Below are positions 50,336-60,056 of a stretch of DNA of 64,000 nucleotides, piece by piece. Under the pieces are notes generated by a model. That model was given only the letters and a program-made list of their open reading frames with translations, did no database searches and had not been told where the DNA came from. The translations under genes and the position numbers were made by a program. How positions within the stretch are numbered: position 1 is the first letter of the stretch; each line of letters starts with the position of its first letter. This DNA is from an uncultured Oscillospiraceae bacterium (GTDB lineage: Bacteria > Bacillota > Clostridia > Oscillospirales > Ruminococcaceae), in the NCBI GenBank assembly GCA_934448295.1, contig CAKSEY010000003.1, positions 124,001 to 188,000 on the forward strand. The letters are read 5' to 3'.

Positions 50336-50896
50336 ATGATCACAGCAGGAGATTTCAGAAACGGCATGACATTCGAGGAAGACGGCAACGTAATGCAGAT
50401 CATCGAATTCCAGCACGTTAAGCCCGGCAAGGGCGCGGCGTTCGTCAGAACAAAGGTGAGAAACGTTATTACCGGCTCCGTTGTAGAAAAGACCTACAAC
50501 CCCACCGCTAAGTTCCCCACCGCTTACGTTGAGAGAAAGGATATGGAATACACCTACTCCGACGGCGAGCTCTATCACTTCATGGATTCCGAGACCTACG
50601 AGGACGTTCCCGTTAACGCTTCCGACGTCGGCGACAACTTCAAGTTCGTTAAGGAGAACATGGTATGTAAGGTTCTGTCCTACAAGGGCAAGGTATTCGG
50701 CGTAGAGCCTCCGAACTTCGTTGAGCTCCAGGTTACACAGACCGACCCCGGCTTCGCTGGCAACACCGCTACAAACGCGACCAAGCCCGCTACGCTCGAG
50801 ACCGGCGCCGAGATCCGCGTTCCGCTGTTCATCAACGAGGGCGAGTTCATCCGTATCGACACCAGAACCGGCGAATACATGGAGCGTGTAAAGTAA
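50336..50896 (+). CDS. efp: Translation elongation factor P
   Basis: 186 residues, standard. EF-P rescues ribosomes stalled on polyproline. Domain I loop HVKPGKGAAFVRTK carries Lys32, the residue that is modified in Firmicutes; domains II and III end with GEFIRIDTRTGEYMERVK. TTGGAGGTTCCCTACT precedes the start. A small acidic protein gene follows. Confidence 0.97.
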   Translation: MITAGDFRNGMTFEEDGNVMQIIEFQHVKPGKGAAFVRTKVRNVITGSVVEKTYNPTAKFPTAYVERKDMEYTYSDGELYHFMDSETYEDVPVNASDVGDNFKFVKENMVCKVLSYKGKVFGVEPPNFVELQVTQTDPGFAGNTATNATKPATLETGAEIRVPLFINEGEFIRIDTRTGEYMERVK

Positions 50897-50944
50897 TTCC
50901 GGTTTTCTTCCACAAATTTGGACGACATGAAAGGATGGTTCAAT

Positions 50945-51361
50945 ATGACTATCAGTGAAAAGGTATCTTATATCAAGGGTCTTGCAGAGGGGCTTTCCCT
51001 CGACGAAACCACAAAAGAAGGCAAGATACTTGCCGCTGTCATTGACGTTCTCGGCGATATCGCTGAAAATCTCAATGAGGTCGATGAAGAGCTGGACGAT
51101 GTTGCAGACGTAGTAACAGACCTTGAGGAGAGCGTATGCGACCTTGAGGACGAGATTTACGGCGTTGAGGACGAGGACGAAGACGACTACGATGACGACG
51201 AGGACTTTGAGGACGACCTCGACGGAATGTACGAAACGACCTGCCCCAACTGCGGCAACACTATCCGTTTCGACTACGACCAGGCTCAGAACAATACGCT
51301 GGATTGTCCTAACTGCGGCTCCCATCTTGAGTTTGAACTTGATGAGGACGACGCTGACTGA
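50945..51361 (+). CDS. CD1247-type acidic protein with zinc ribbon
   Basis: 138 residues. The N-terminus (TISEKVSYIKGLAEGLSLD, then EGKILAAVIDVLGDIAENL) matches the CD1247 N-terminal domain of clostridia. The middle is a run of Asp and Glu (about residues 60-95) and the C-terminus is a zinc ribbon (CPNCGNTIRFDYDQ and CPNCGSHLEFEL). Function is not established. It often follows efp. Start is the ATG after AAAGGATGGTTCAAT. Confidence 0.85.
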   Translation: MTISEKVSYIKGLAEGLSLDETTKEGKILAAVIDVLGDIAENLNEVDEELDDVADVVTDLEESVCDLEDEIYGVEDEDEDDYDDDEDFEDDLDGMYETTCPNCGNTIRFDYDQAQNNTLDCPNCGSHLEFELDEDDAD

Positions 51362-51384
51362 TCCAAAGCAAAGGTAAAACCATG

Positions 51385-51418
51385 CGGCGGGTGACCTCGG
51401 GGTCATCTGCCGTTTTTG
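51385..51418 (+). terminator. Intrinsic terminator of efp and the acidic protein gene
   Basis: CGGCGGGTGACC and GGTCATCTGCCG arms with TCGG loop and wobble pairs, followed by TTTTTG. Confidence 0.82.
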
Positions 51419-51433
51419 TTTAAAGGAGTTAAT

Positions 51434-52486
51434 ATGAGCTGGAAAGATAATCTGATAAGGATAGAACCGTATGTCGCGGGCGAACAGCCGGACAAGACCG
51501 ATTTCATCAAGCTGAACGCCAACGAGAACCCGTACCCGCCGGCTCCGGGAGTTCTGCGCGCGATAGAGCAGTTCCGCGGGGGAAGCCTGAAAAAGTACCC
51601 GGACGCGAACGCAAGACCCCTTGCGGAGGCTCTGGCGAAGAGATTCGGGCTGAAAAGGGAGAACGTGTTCCTGGGCAACGGCTCGGACGACGTCCTGGCG
51701 CTGTGCTTCCGGGCGTTCTTCAACTCGGACAAGCCGGTGATCTACCCGGACATTACATATTCGTTCTACCCGGTCTGGTGCGATATGCTCCGTATCCCGT
51801 ATGAGACTATCCCGGTGGACGCGGATTTCAACATCAATGCGGCGGACTACAGGCGGCCGAACGGCGGAGTTGTCGTCGCGAATCCGAATGCGCCCACAAG
51901 CATCGGCAGGGGTCTGGATTTCATGCGGGAGATACTGGACGCGAATCCGGACAGCGTAGTTATATCGGACGAGGCCTACGTTGATTTCGGCGGGACTTCC
52001 GCAGTGCCGCTGTTAAAGGAATACGAGAATCTTGTGGTGGTGCAGACGTTCTCAAAATCCCGCTCCATGGCGGGCATGAGGATAGGCTACGCGCTGGGCA
52101 ACGCGGATATAATCGCGGCGCTGTTTGCGGCAAAGGACAGCTACAATTCCTACCCGCTAGACAGCCTGGCGATAGCGGCGGGGGTCGCCTCCGTGGAGGA
52201 CGAGGAATATTTCCGCGCGACTGTGCAGAAGGTCGTTGCCACCCGCGAGAGGCTCGCAAAGGAGCTCCGCGCGATGGGATTCGACGTGAAGGACAGCAGC
52301 ACCAACTTCCTGTTTGCAGAGCACCCGGAATTCCGCGCGAAGGACATTCAGGAGTTCCTGAAAACAAAGGATATCTATGTGCGGTATTTCTCGAAGAAGA
52401 GAATCGACAACCGCCTGCGTATCACGATAGGCACGGACGAGGAGATAGACGCGCTTGTTTCAGCGCTGAAGGAGTATATAAAGTAA
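51434..52486 (+). CDS. hisC: Histidinol-phosphate aminotransferase
   Basis: 350 residues, class II aminotransferase. Features: FIKLNANENPYPPAP at the N-terminus, PLP-binding FLGNGSDDVLALCFRAF, SDEAYVDFGG, the Schiff-base Lys in VVQTFSKSRSMAGMRIGYA, and YVRYFSKKRIDNRLRITIG near the end. It transaminates imidazole-acetol phosphate in histidine synthesis. No other his genes are nearby, so an additional role with aromatic 2-oxo acids is possible for such solitary copies. AAAGGAGTTAAT precedes the start. Confidence 0.92.
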   Translation: MSWKDNLIRIEPYVAGEQPDKTDFIKLNANENPYPPAPGVLRAIEQFRGGSLKKYPDANARPLAEALAKRFGLKRENVFLGNGSDDVLALCFRAFFNSDKPVIYPDITYSFYPVWCDMLRIPYETIPVDADFNINAADYRRPNGGVVVANPNAPTSIGRGLDFMREILDANPDSVVISDEAYVDFGGTSAVPLLKEYENLVVVQTFSKSRSMAGMRIGYALGNADIIAALFAAKDSYNSYPLDSLAIAAGVASVEDEEYFRATVQKVVATRERLAKELRAMGFDVKDSSTNFLFAEHPEFRAKDIQEFLKTKDIYVRYFSKKRIDNRLRITIGTDEEIDALVSALKEYIK

Positions 52487-52492
52487 TAAATT

Positions 52493-52513
52493 TGAGGGGC
52501 AGTTTTTGCCCCT
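52493..52513. terminator. Bidirectional terminator between hisC and the AraC gene
   Basis: GAGGGGCA and TGCCCCTC arms around GTTTT lie between two convergent stop codons; T-rich sequence flanks the hairpin on both strands. Confidence 0.75.
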
Positions 52514-52517
52514 CTGT

Positions 52518-53372
52518 TCATTTAATCCCCCGGAATTCGCTGGGAGAGGTTCCGGTGTACTTCCGGAAGATACGGCTGAAATAGTTGGAATCGTCAAAGC
52601 CGCACCGCATGGCTATTTCGGTAACGGAGAGACTGCTTTCTCGCAGGAGCGTTCCGGCATGGCGCAGTCTGACGTCTATCAGGTAGCGCTGCGGGGTCAT
52701 TCCGTAGGCGGCGGAGAACAGCCGGATAAAGTGCCGCTGGGAGTAATGCGAGCGCTCTATCACGTCCGCGATGGCGATATTATCGGCGAAGCTGGTCTCC
52801 ATGAACGCGGCGGCTTCGGCTATTCCGGTTATTTCCCTGGGCTTTGACGGAGATTCGTACAGCCGTGAGAGTATCACCGCAAGCTGTCTTACGCAGGAGA
52901 GCACCATTGTGCGGCTCCCGGGCTTGTCGGAGATATATTCCCGCTCGGCGGTGTTCAGAAGCGGCTGTATCAGCCGGAAATCCGCAGGGGTGAGCCGCAG
53001 GCGGCTCTGAAAGTGCTGGGTGCTGTTGAAGTAAGGCTCCAGCAGAAAAAGCGCGTGGAAGCCCGGCAGCCGGCGAATGTCCAGGTCTCCGGAGAAAAGC
53101 ATATCCGGGCGGTACATTATGTTGCAGATACGCAGGCTCTGCGTCTTGTCAAAGCCGTGGGAGATACCGTTGCCTATGACAAACACATCGCCCTTGCTGA
53201 TGGCGCTGCGCTCGCCGTCCACAATGTGCACGGCGCTTCCGTCCATTACCGTCACAAGCTCGTAGAAATCCTCGTGCCCGTGTATGAACAGCGGTACGTC
53301 ATGCTCGCCGTACTGCACGAACAGCGGGAAGCTTTCATCGTTTGTGAAGTAGCTCAGCTTCATGTCGTTCAT
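52518..53372 (-). CDS. AraC-family transcriptional regulator
   Basis: 284 residues. N-terminal cupin-like ligand domain (about 15-150: FIHGHEDFYELVTVMDG, then ISKGDVFVIGNGISHGF). C-terminal double helix-turn-helix (185-284) with the AraC signature: YSQRHFIRLFSAAYGMTPQRYL, then LSVTEIAMRCGFDDSNYFSR and IFRKYTGTSPSEFR. Start is the ATG after GGAGGGCGATATT; the open frame continues far upstream only as a shadow of radC. It probably responds to a carbohydrate, but the target is not evident. It is divergent from radC. Confidence 0.93.
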   Translation of the reverse strand: MNDMKLSYFTNDESFPLFVQYGEHDVPLFIHGHEDFYELVTVMDGSAVHIVDGERSAISKGDVFVIGNGISHGFDKTQSLRICNIMYRPDMLFSGDLDIRRLPGFHALFLLEPYFNSTQHFQSRLRLTPADFRLIQPLLNTAEREYISDKPGSRTMVLSCVRQLAVILSRLYESPSKPREITGIAEAAAFMETSFADNIAIADVIERSHYSQRHFIRLFSAAYGMTPQRYLIDVRLRHAGTLLRESSLSVTEIAMRCGFDDSNYFSRIFRKYTGTSPSEFRGIK

Positions 53373-53489
53373 AATATCGCCCTCCTTTTCTATATGATAG
53401 CACAAAATGGACAAAAAATCAAGGCTTGATGTCCAGAACGGAATATATGTGCAGTAAAATGGAATTTTATTTGCGTAAGCCGCGAATGC

Positions 53490-53518
53490 TTGACAAATCT
53501 GTCGGTTTGCTGTATAAT
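53490..53518 (+). promoter_or_regulatory. Consensus promoter of radC-uvrB-uvrA
   Basis: TTGACA, 17 bp, TATAAT, 50 bases before the radC start. No LexA-type operator was recognised. Confidence 0.9.
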
Positions 53519-53567
53519 GATATCGTGCTTGTTCACAACAGCTCACAAACGTGAAAGAGGTGGGACG

Positions 53568-54263
53568 ATGGCAGAGGAAAAGAACATTCATTCGGGGCAC
53601 CGCCAGCGTATGCTGAAAAAATACCTTGAGCACGGCATCGACTGCTTCGAGGAGCATGAGATACTGGAGATATTCCTGTACACCGCGTATTCCCGCAGGA
53701 ACACCAACGACATCAGCCACCAGCTTATAAACAGATTCGGCTCGCTGGAGGGCGTGCTGAACGCCGGATATGACGAGCTTGTACAGGAGAAAAACGTCGG
53801 CGCCACCGCTGCGGCGCTCATCAGCTTTATGAAGGATTTTGCGCGGAAATACAGCGGCGCGGAGATGATCGGGATAGATCTCAGAACGTCTGAAAGCGCC
53901 CGCAGATTCTGCTATGGGCTGCTGAAAGGCTCCCATGTGGAGGAGGCGCACGCGCTGTTTCTTGACCAGTCGCTGAATCTTATCGGCGAATCGCAGATCT
54001 CGGCGGGAAACAGGTGCGCCGTGGAATTCGACCTGCGGACGATCGTTACCAGAGCGATAAAGACCCAGTGCAGCAAGATAATCCTCACCCACAGCCATCC
54101 CGGCGGAGTTCTCCTGCCATCGTCGGCGGACGTTGCCGCCACGCGAAGGGTGGCTTCGGCGCTGATAAATCTCGGCATTGAGCTTGTGGATCATATCATA
54201 GTCAACGAAGAGGACAGCTATTCCATGCGCACAGCGGGAATGCTCCCGGATTTCTGGCATTGA
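53568..54263 (+). CDS. radC: RadC family (JAB/MPN) protein
   Basis: 231 residues. N-terminal helix-hairpin-helix-like part (EEHEILEIFLYTAYSRRNTN), then the JAB metalloprotease-like domain with ILTHSHPGGVLLPSSADVAA, the H-x-H-P-x(9)-D zinc-binding motif. Normal RadC reads HNHPSG; here it is HSHPGG. RadC function is unclear; a DNA-repair role has been questioned, but here it is the first gene of a transcript with uvrB and uvrA. GAGGTGGGACG precedes the start. Confidence 0.9.
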   Translation: MAEEKNIHSGHRQRMLKKYLEHGIDCFEEHEILEIFLYTAYSRRNTNDISHQLINRFGSLEGVLNAGYDELVQEKNVGATAAALISFMKDFARKYSGAEMIGIDLRTSESARRFCYGLLKGSHVEEAHALFLDQSLNLIGESQISAGNRCAVEFDLRTIVTRAIKTQCSKIILTHSHPGGVLLPSSADVAATRRVASALINLGIELVDHIIVNEEDSYSMRTAGMLPDFWH

Positions 54264-54272
54264 GGTGTAAAG

Positions 54273-56237
54273 ATGGATAAATTCGAGCTTCACTCGCAGT
54301 ACTCGCCCACCGGCGACCAGCCGCAGGCTATAAAGGAGCTGTCAGACGGTATCCTGCGCGGCGACAAGGAACAGACGCTGCTCGGCGTTACCGGCTCCGG
54401 CAAGACGTTCACCATGGCGAACATCATAGCGAACGTCAACCGCCCCACCCTTGTCCTCGCCCACAACAAGACCCTCGCGGCACAGCTCTGCTCGGAGTTC
54501 AGGGAGTTCTTCCCGAACAACGCGGTGGAGTACTTCGTTTCATACTACGACTACTACCAGCCGGAGGCGTACATTCCCTCCACTGACGCATACATTGAAA
54601 AGGACAGCGCCATAAACGACGAGATAGACCGTCTGCGGCACTCCGCCACAATGGCTCTGGCAGAGCGCCGGGACGTGATAATAGTCGCTTCGGTCTCCTG
54701 CATATACTCCCTCGGCAGCCCGGAGGACTACCGCAGCAACACGCTGTCGCTCCGCCAGGGGCAGGAGATAAGCCGCGAGGACGTGATAAAACGCCTTGTG
54801 GAGATACAGTACGAGCGCAACGAGCTTTCGTTCACACGAAACAAGTTCCGTGCAAAGGGCGATACCCTCGAGATATTCCCCGCCGGCGGCACGAATGAGA
54901 ACGCCATCCGCGTGGAATTCTTCGGGGACGAGATAGACCGCATAAGCGAATTCGACGTAGTCACCGGGCAGGTGCGCTCAACCCTGCTTCATGTGGTGAT
55001 ATTCCCGGCTTCGCATTATATTGTGGGGCGCGAAAGGCTCCACGAGGCGCTCCAGGAGATAAACCGCGAGATGGAGGAGCGCGTAAAATACTTCACCGAA
55101 AACAACAAGCTGATAGAGGCTCAGCGCATTGAACAGCGCACCCGCTACGACATGGAAATGCTCGGGGAGATAGGCACCTGCAAGGGCGTTGAGAACTACT
55201 CCCGCATACTTTCCGGCAGGGAGCCTGGCTCTACGCCGATAACGCTTATCGACCACTTCCCGGAGGATTTTCTTCTTTTCGTGGACGAGAGCCACGTCAC
55301 CCTCCCGCAGATACGCGGAATGTTCGGCGGCGACTTCGCCCGGAAAAAGAACCTGGTGGATTACGGCTTCAGACTGCCCTCCGCCTACGATAACCGCCCG
55401 ATGAACTTCGATGAATTCTACTCCAAGGTGGGGCAGGCGGTGTTCGTTTCGGCTACCCCGGGGGACTTCGAAAAGGAGCACTCCACCCAGATAGTGGAGC
55501 AGGTGATAAGACCCACCGGGCTGCTCGACCCGGAGATATTAGTGAAGCCCACCGAGGGTCAGATAGAGGACTTAATCTCCGAGATAAACACCCGCACCGC
55601 AAAGAAAGAGCGCGTGCTGGTCACTACCCTCACGAAGAAAATGGCGGAGGACCTCACGGACTACCTCACGAAAATGGAGATAAAGGTGCGTTATATGCAC
55701 CACGACGTGGATACGATAGAGCGAATGGAGCTGATACGCGACCTGCGCGCCGGGGAATTCGACGTGCTTGTCGGAATTAACCTGCTCCGCGAGGGTCTGG
55801 ATATCCCGGAGGTATCGCTGGTGGCGATACTCGACGCGGACAAGGAGGGCTTCCTCAGAAGCGAGACCTCCCTGGTGCAGACCATAGGCAGAGCCGCGCG
55901 AAACGCCGGGGGCACCGTTATAATGTACGCGGACAGCGTTACCGAGTCCATGGAGCGCGCCATCACCGAGACCCAGCGCCGCCGCGAGATACAGCAGAAA
56001 TACAACGCAGACCACGGGATAACCCCGAAAACGATAATCAAGGATATCCGGGACGTGCTGGAGATAACCAAGAAGTCGGACGGCTCCTCCAAGCACGGAA
56101 AGGCGATAAAGCAGATGACCAAGCGGGAGCGCGAGGCGCTCATAGCCCACTACACCGCCGAGATGAAAAAGGCGGCGAAAATGCTGGACTTCGAGCATGC
56201 GGCGTTCCTGCGGGATAAGATAAAGGAGCTTCAATAA
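54273..56237 (+). CDS. uvrB: Excinuclease ABC subunit B
   Basis: 654 residues. UvrB verifies damage and recruits UvrC in nucleotide excision repair. Walker A GVTGSGKTFTMANII, beta-hairpin YYDYYQPEAYIPSTD, helicase motifs DESHVTLPQIRGM and VGINLLREGLDIPEVSLV, QTIGRAARNAGG, and the C-terminal UVR domain KKAAKMLDFEHAAFLRDKIK. It follows radC by 9 bases and precedes uvrA by 26. Confidence 0.97.
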   Translation: MDKFELHSQYSPTGDQPQAIKELSDGILRGDKEQTLLGVTGSGKTFTMANIIANVNRPTLVLAHNKTLAAQLCSEFREFFPNNAVEYFVSYYDYYQPEAYIPSTDAYIEKDSAINDEIDRLRHSATMALAERRDVIIVASVSCIYSLGSPEDYRSNTLSLRQGQEISREDVIKRLVEIQYERNELSFTRNKFRAKGDTLEIFPAGGTNENAIRVEFFGDEIDRISEFDVVTGQVRSTLLHVVIFPASHYIVGRERLHEALQEINREMEERVKYFTENNKLIEAQRIEQRTRYDMEMLGEIGTCKGVENYSRILSGREPGSTPITLIDHFPEDFLLFVDESHVTLPQIRGMFGGDFARKKNLVDYGFRLPSAYDNRPMNFDEFYSKVGQAVFVSATPGDFEKEHSTQIVEQVIRPTGLLDPEILVKPTEGQIEDLISEINTRTAKKERVLVTTLTKKMAEDLTDYLTKMEIKVRYMHHDVDTIERMELIRDLRAGEFDVLVGINLLREGLDIPEVSLVAILDADKEGFLRSETSLVQTIGRAARNAGGTVIMYADSVTESMERAITETQRRREIQQKYNADHGITPKTIIKDIRDVLEITKKSDGSSKHGKAIKQMTKREREALIAHYTAEMKKAAKMLDFEHAAFLRDKIKELQ

Positions 56238-56263
56238 GCCGCTCCGGAAAGGAACAGAAGAAA

Positions 56264-59083
56264 TTGGCAAACGATAAGATAATCATACGCGGCGCCCGGG
56301 AGCACAACCTCAAAAATATAGACGTGACCCTCCCCCGGGACAGCCTTGTGGTAATGACCGGGCTTTCCGGCAGCGGAAAAAGCTCCCTGGCATTCGATAC
56401 GATTTTCGCGGACGGTCAGCGCCGCTATATGGAAAGTCTTTCCTCCTACGCGAGAATGTTCCTCGGGCAGATGGAAAAGCCCGACGTGGACAGCATCGAG
56501 GGACTTTCCCCGGCTATCTCCATCGACCAGAAAACCACCTCCAAAAACCCGCGCTCCACAGTGGGAACGGTAACCGAGATTTACGACTACCTGCGCCTTA
56601 TGTACGCGAGAATCGGAATCCCCCACTGCCCCGTCTGCGGCAGGGAGATCAAACAGCAGACCGTTGACGAGATAGTGGACAAGGTGCTGGAGCTCCCGGA
56701 GCGCACGAAATTCCAGGTGCTTGCTCCGGTAGTCCGCGGAAGAAAGGGCGAGCACCAGAAGGAATTCGAAGCCGCGCGGAAGTCCGGTTATTCCAGGGTG
56801 CGCGTGGACGGGATAGCCTACGACCTCTCCGAGAAAATAACCCTCGAAAAGAACAAGAAGCACTCCATTGAAATAGTGGTAGACCGCCTTGTGATAAAGG
56901 ACGGCATAAAATCCCGCCTGACCGAGAGCATTGAGACCGCGGGAAATCTCACCGGCGGGCTTGTCTACATTGACGTTATCGACGGCGAGGAGCTCCACTT
57001 CTCCCAGAGCTACGCCTGCCCGGAGCACGGCGTTTCCATCGAGGAGCTGGTGCCGAGAATGTTCTCGTTCAACAACCCCTACGGAGCCTGCCCGAAGTGC
57101 ACCGGTCTCGGAAGCTACCGCCGGGTAGACCCCGACCTCATCATGCCGAATCCCGGGCTTTCCATCAGGAACGGCGCAATAAAGGCCTCCGGCTGGAACT
57201 ACGCGGAGGGGACCATCGCCGCCATGTACATTGACGCCCTCGCCGAGAAGCACGGATTCTCCGTTGACCAGCCGGTCTCCGAGATCCCGCAGGCGGCAAT
57301 GGACGAGATAATGCACGGCACCAGGGGCGAGAAGATACTCATAAAGCGCCCGAAACAGCAGGGCGGCGGGCAGTTCTACACGGATTTCGAGGGGATCGCG
57401 GTCAACCTGGAGCGCCGCTATGCCGAAACGAACAGCCAGTACTCCCGGGATACCATCGAGGAATTCATGAGCGATGTTGAATGTCCCGAGTGCCACGGCG
57501 AAAGGCTCAATAAAGCGGCTCTTTCCGTCACCGTAGGTGGAAAAAATATAATGGAATTCTGCCGTATGTCCGTTACGGAGGCGCTGGATTTCGTGAATGA
57601 CCTGGAGCTGACTCCCAGAGAGGTGCTCATTGCAAGGCAGATAGTCAAGGAAATAAAATCCCGGCTGGGATTCCTCCAGAGCGTGGGGCTGGAGTACCTC
57701 ACGCTGGCGCGGTCTGCGGGCACGCTTTCCGGCGGCGAGAGCCAGCGTATCCGCCTTGCAACCCAGATAGGAAGCTCCCTCACCGGAGTGTTGTATATCC
57801 TTGACGAGCCGTCCATAGGGCTCCACCAGCGGGACAACGACAAGCTGATAGCCACCCTGCGCCGTCTGCGCGATCTCGGAAACACCCTGATAGTGGTCGA
57901 GCACGACGAGGACACCATGCGCGCCGCCGACTGGATAGTCGATATAGGCCCCGGTGCGGGCGTGAACGGCGGCGAAGTCATTTACAGCGGAGAGGTCAAG
58001 GGACTGCTCAAATGCAAGAACTCCATAACCGGGCAGTACCTCAGCGGCAAGCTGAAAATTCCGGTTCCCGAAAAGCGCCGCCAGCCCTCCGGCAAGTGGC
58101 TGAAGGTCATAGGCGCGGCGGAAAACAACCTCCGGGGGATAGACGTTGATGTCCCGCTGGGAGTGTTCACCTGCGTTACCGGAGTTTCCGGCAGCGGAAA
58201 GAGCTCGCTTGTCAACGAGATAATCTACAAGCATCTTGCGGGGAAGCTCAACCGCGCCAGGACGCATCCCGGAAAATTCACCGACATGACCGGCACGGAA
58301 TACCTCGATAAAGTGATAATGATAGACCAGTCGCCTATCGGAAGAACTCCGCGCAGCAACCCGGCGACCTACACCGGGGTTTTCAACGATATCCGCGAGC
58401 TGTTCGCGCAGACGAACGAGGCAAAGGCGAAGGGCTACGGTCCGGGGAGGTTCTCGTTCAACATCAAGGGCGGCCGCTGCGAGGCGTGCGAGGGCGACGG
58501 AATCATCAAGATAGAAATGCACTTCCTGCCGGACGTTTTCGTGCCCTGCGAGGTCTGCAAGGGGCACCGCTACAACCGCGAGACCCTCGAGGTGCGCTAC
58601 AAGGGCAGGAACATCTTCGAGGTGCTGGACATGACCGTTTCCGAGGGCGTGGAGTTCTTCGCGAATATCCCGAAGATATACGGAAAGCTCAAGACCCTTG
58701 AGGAAGTCGGGCTGGGCTACATCAAGATAGGGCAGAGCAGCACTACCCTTTCCGGCGGCGAGGCTCAGCGCATAAAGCTGGCGGCGGAGCTCTCCAAGCG
58801 CTCCACCGGAAAGACCATCTATATCCTGGACGAGCCGACCACCGGGCTCCACACGGCGGACGTCCGCAAGCTGATAGAGATACTCCAGCGGCTGACGGAC
58901 AGCGGGAATACCGTGCTGGTGATAGAGCACAACCTCGACCTGATAAAGACCGCGGACTACCTCATAGACATGGGTCCCGAGGGAGGAAGCGGCGGCGGCA
59001 CCGTTATCGCCGCGGGAACTCCCGAGGAGATAGCCGCGAATCCGGTAAGCTACACCGGGGCTTATCTGAAGAAAATGCTGTGA
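56264..59083 (+). CDS. uvrA: Excinuclease ABC subunit A
   Basis: 939 residues, TTG start after GGAAAGGAACAGAAGAAA. Two ABC ATPase halves: Walker A GLSGSGKSSLAFD and GVSGSGKSSLVNE; signatures LSGGESQRIRLA and LSGGEAQRIKLA. Zinc sites CPVCGRE (with CPEHG and CPKC later) and CEACEGDG with CEVCKGHR. UvrA finds DNA lesions and loads UvrB. A GC-rich hairpin (59089-59108) follows the stop but lacks a T-run. Confidence 0.97.
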   Translation: MANDKIIIRGAREHNLKNIDVTLPRDSLVVMTGLSGSGKSSLAFDTIFADGQRRYMESLSSYARMFLGQMEKPDVDSIEGLSPAISIDQKTTSKNPRSTVGTVTEIYDYLRLMYARIGIPHCPVCGREIKQQTVDEIVDKVLELPERTKFQVLAPVVRGRKGEHQKEFEAARKSGYSRVRVDGIAYDLSEKITLEKNKKHSIEIVVDRLVIKDGIKSRLTESIETAGNLTGGLVYIDVIDGEELHFSQSYACPEHGVSIEELVPRMFSFNNPYGACPKCTGLGSYRRVDPDLIMPNPGLSIRNGAIKASGWNYAEGTIAAMYIDALAEKHGFSVDQPVSEIPQAAMDEIMHGTRGEKILIKRPKQQGGGQFYTDFEGIAVNLERRYAETNSQYSRDTIEEFMSDVECPECHGERLNKAALSVTVGGKNIMEFCRMSVTEALDFVNDLELTPREVLIARQIVKEIKSRLGFLQSVGLEYLTLARSAGTLSGGESQRIRLATQIGSSLTGVLYILDEPSIGLHQRDNDKLIATLRRLRDLGNTLIVVEHDEDTMRAADWIVDIGPGAGVNGGEVIYSGEVKGLLKCKNSITGQYLSGKLKIPVPEKRRQPSGKWLKVIGAAENNLRGIDVDVPLGVFTCVTGVSGSGKSSLVNEIIYKHLAGKLNRARTHPGKFTDMTGTEYLDKVIMIDQSPIGRTPRSNPATYTGVFNDIRELFAQTNEAKAKGYGPGRFSFNIKGGRCEACEGDGIIKIEMHFLPDVFVPCEVCKGHRYNRETLEVRYKGRNIFEVLDMTVSEGVEFFANIPKIYGKLKTLEEVGLGYIKIGQSSTTLSGGEAQRIKLAAELSKRSTGKTIYILDEPTTGLHTADVRKLIEILQRLTDSGNTVLVIEHNLDLIKTADYLIDMGPEGGSGGGTVIAAGTPEEIAANPVSYTGAYLKKML

Positions 59084-59259
59084 TACTGGCGGAGCGCTGC
59101 GGCGCTCCGTTCGGCGTTTGTGCCTCTCCCCTACATATTGTTGCTAAAATGCGGCTGAATAAGGCGCAATGGAGGACGCTGTGCTCCTCTGTTTTCTTTT
59201 TTGCGGGTAAAGTAAGACTAGTGCAACAAACTTTTTTAAAGTTAGTGACCTCTAACCTA

Positions 59260-59288
59260 TTGCAAATTGGCGAGAAATGGTGTATAAT
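59260..59288 (+). promoter_or_regulatory. Promoter of the NifU-like/GGGtGRT pair
   Basis: TTGCAA, 17 bp, TATAAT; the 264-base gap after uvrA is otherwise non-coding. The leader is about 50 bases and ends with AAAGGAG. Confidence 0.8.
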
Positions 59289-59347
59289 ACAGTTGTATGT
59301 CCGGGCAAACTTCTCCGGACAAAATGTTGAAAGGAGTTCAAACAACA

Positions 59348-60040
59348 ATGACTTATTCTCATGAAGTTGAAAACATGTGTCCCGTAGCACAGGGCGTTGC
59401 TCACGGCGCTGCGCCTATCCCCGAAGAAGCTAAGTGGGTAAAGGCTAAGGAGATCGCTGACATCAACGGCTTCACACACGGTATCGGCTGGTGCGCACCC
59501 CAGCAGGGTACCTGCAAGCTGTCCCTCAACGTAAAGGGCGGCGTTATCCAGGAGGCACTCGTTGAGACTATCGGCTGCTCCGGTATGACACACTCCGCTG
59601 CTATGGCTGCTGAGATCCTCCCCGGCAGAACCATTCTCGAGGCTCTCAACACCGACCTCGTCTGCGACGCTATCAACACAGCAATGAGAGAGCTGTTCCT
59701 TCAGATCGTATACGGCAGAACACAGTCCGCTTTCTCTGAGGACGGTCTTGCTATCGGCGCTGGTCTTGAGGATCTTGGTAAGGGTCTTCGTTCCCAGATC
59801 GGTACTATGTACGGTACTCTGAAGAAGGGCCCCCGCTACCTCGAGATGACAGACGGCTACGTTACTGAGCTGGCTCTGAACGAAGATGACGAGATCATCG
59901 GCTACAAGTTCGTCAACTTCGGCAAGATGATGGAATTCATCAAGAACGGCGATGACGCTAACACAGCATTTGAGAAGGCTCACGGTCAGTACGGCCGCGT
60001 TGCTGACGCTGTTAAGTTCATCGACCCGAGAAAGCAGTAA
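59348..60040 (+). CDS. NifU-like iron-sulfur scaffold family protein
   Basis: 230 residues. Cys residues fall in FTHGIGWCAPQQGTC and VETIGCSGMTHSAAMA; the latter resembles the second Cys block of NifU/IscU N-terminal scaffolds (GCS...S). The rest (AINTAMRELFLQIVYG) fits the same alpha/beta fold. Acting as an Fe-S carrier is an inference from the family. Codon use is strongly biased to GCT, GTT, AAG, ATC, as in highly expressed genes, and unlike most neighbours. Start is the ATG after AAAGGAGTTCAAACAACA. It is paired with a GGGtGRT protein gene 16 bases downstream. Confidence 0.8.
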   Translation: MTYSHEVENMCPVAQGVAHGAAPIPEEAKWVKAKEIADINGFTHGIGWCAPQQGTCKLSLNVKGGVIQEALVETIGCSGMTHSAAMAAEILPGRTILEALNTDLVCDAINTAMRELFLQIVYGRTQSAFSEDGLAIGAGLEDLGKGLRSQIGTMYGTLKKGPRYLEMTDGYVTELALNEDDEIIGYKFVNFGKMMEFIKNGDDANTAFEKAHGQYGRVADAVKFIDPRKQ

Positions 60041-60056
60041 TAGGAGGTAGAAAACA

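Noticed and set aside
53373..54293. N-terminal extension of the AraC-type protein across radC
   Set aside because: A strong ribosome site precedes the ATG at 53372; the extension is opposite the conserved radC frame and holds no AraC-family sequence.
56231..58930. Very long minus-strand open frame (899 codons) opposite uvrA
   Set aside because: It mirrors uvrA; the GC-rich third codon positions remove stop codons on the other strand. The translation is low-complexity (Arg, Leu, Val, His rich), and has no ribosome site or family motif.
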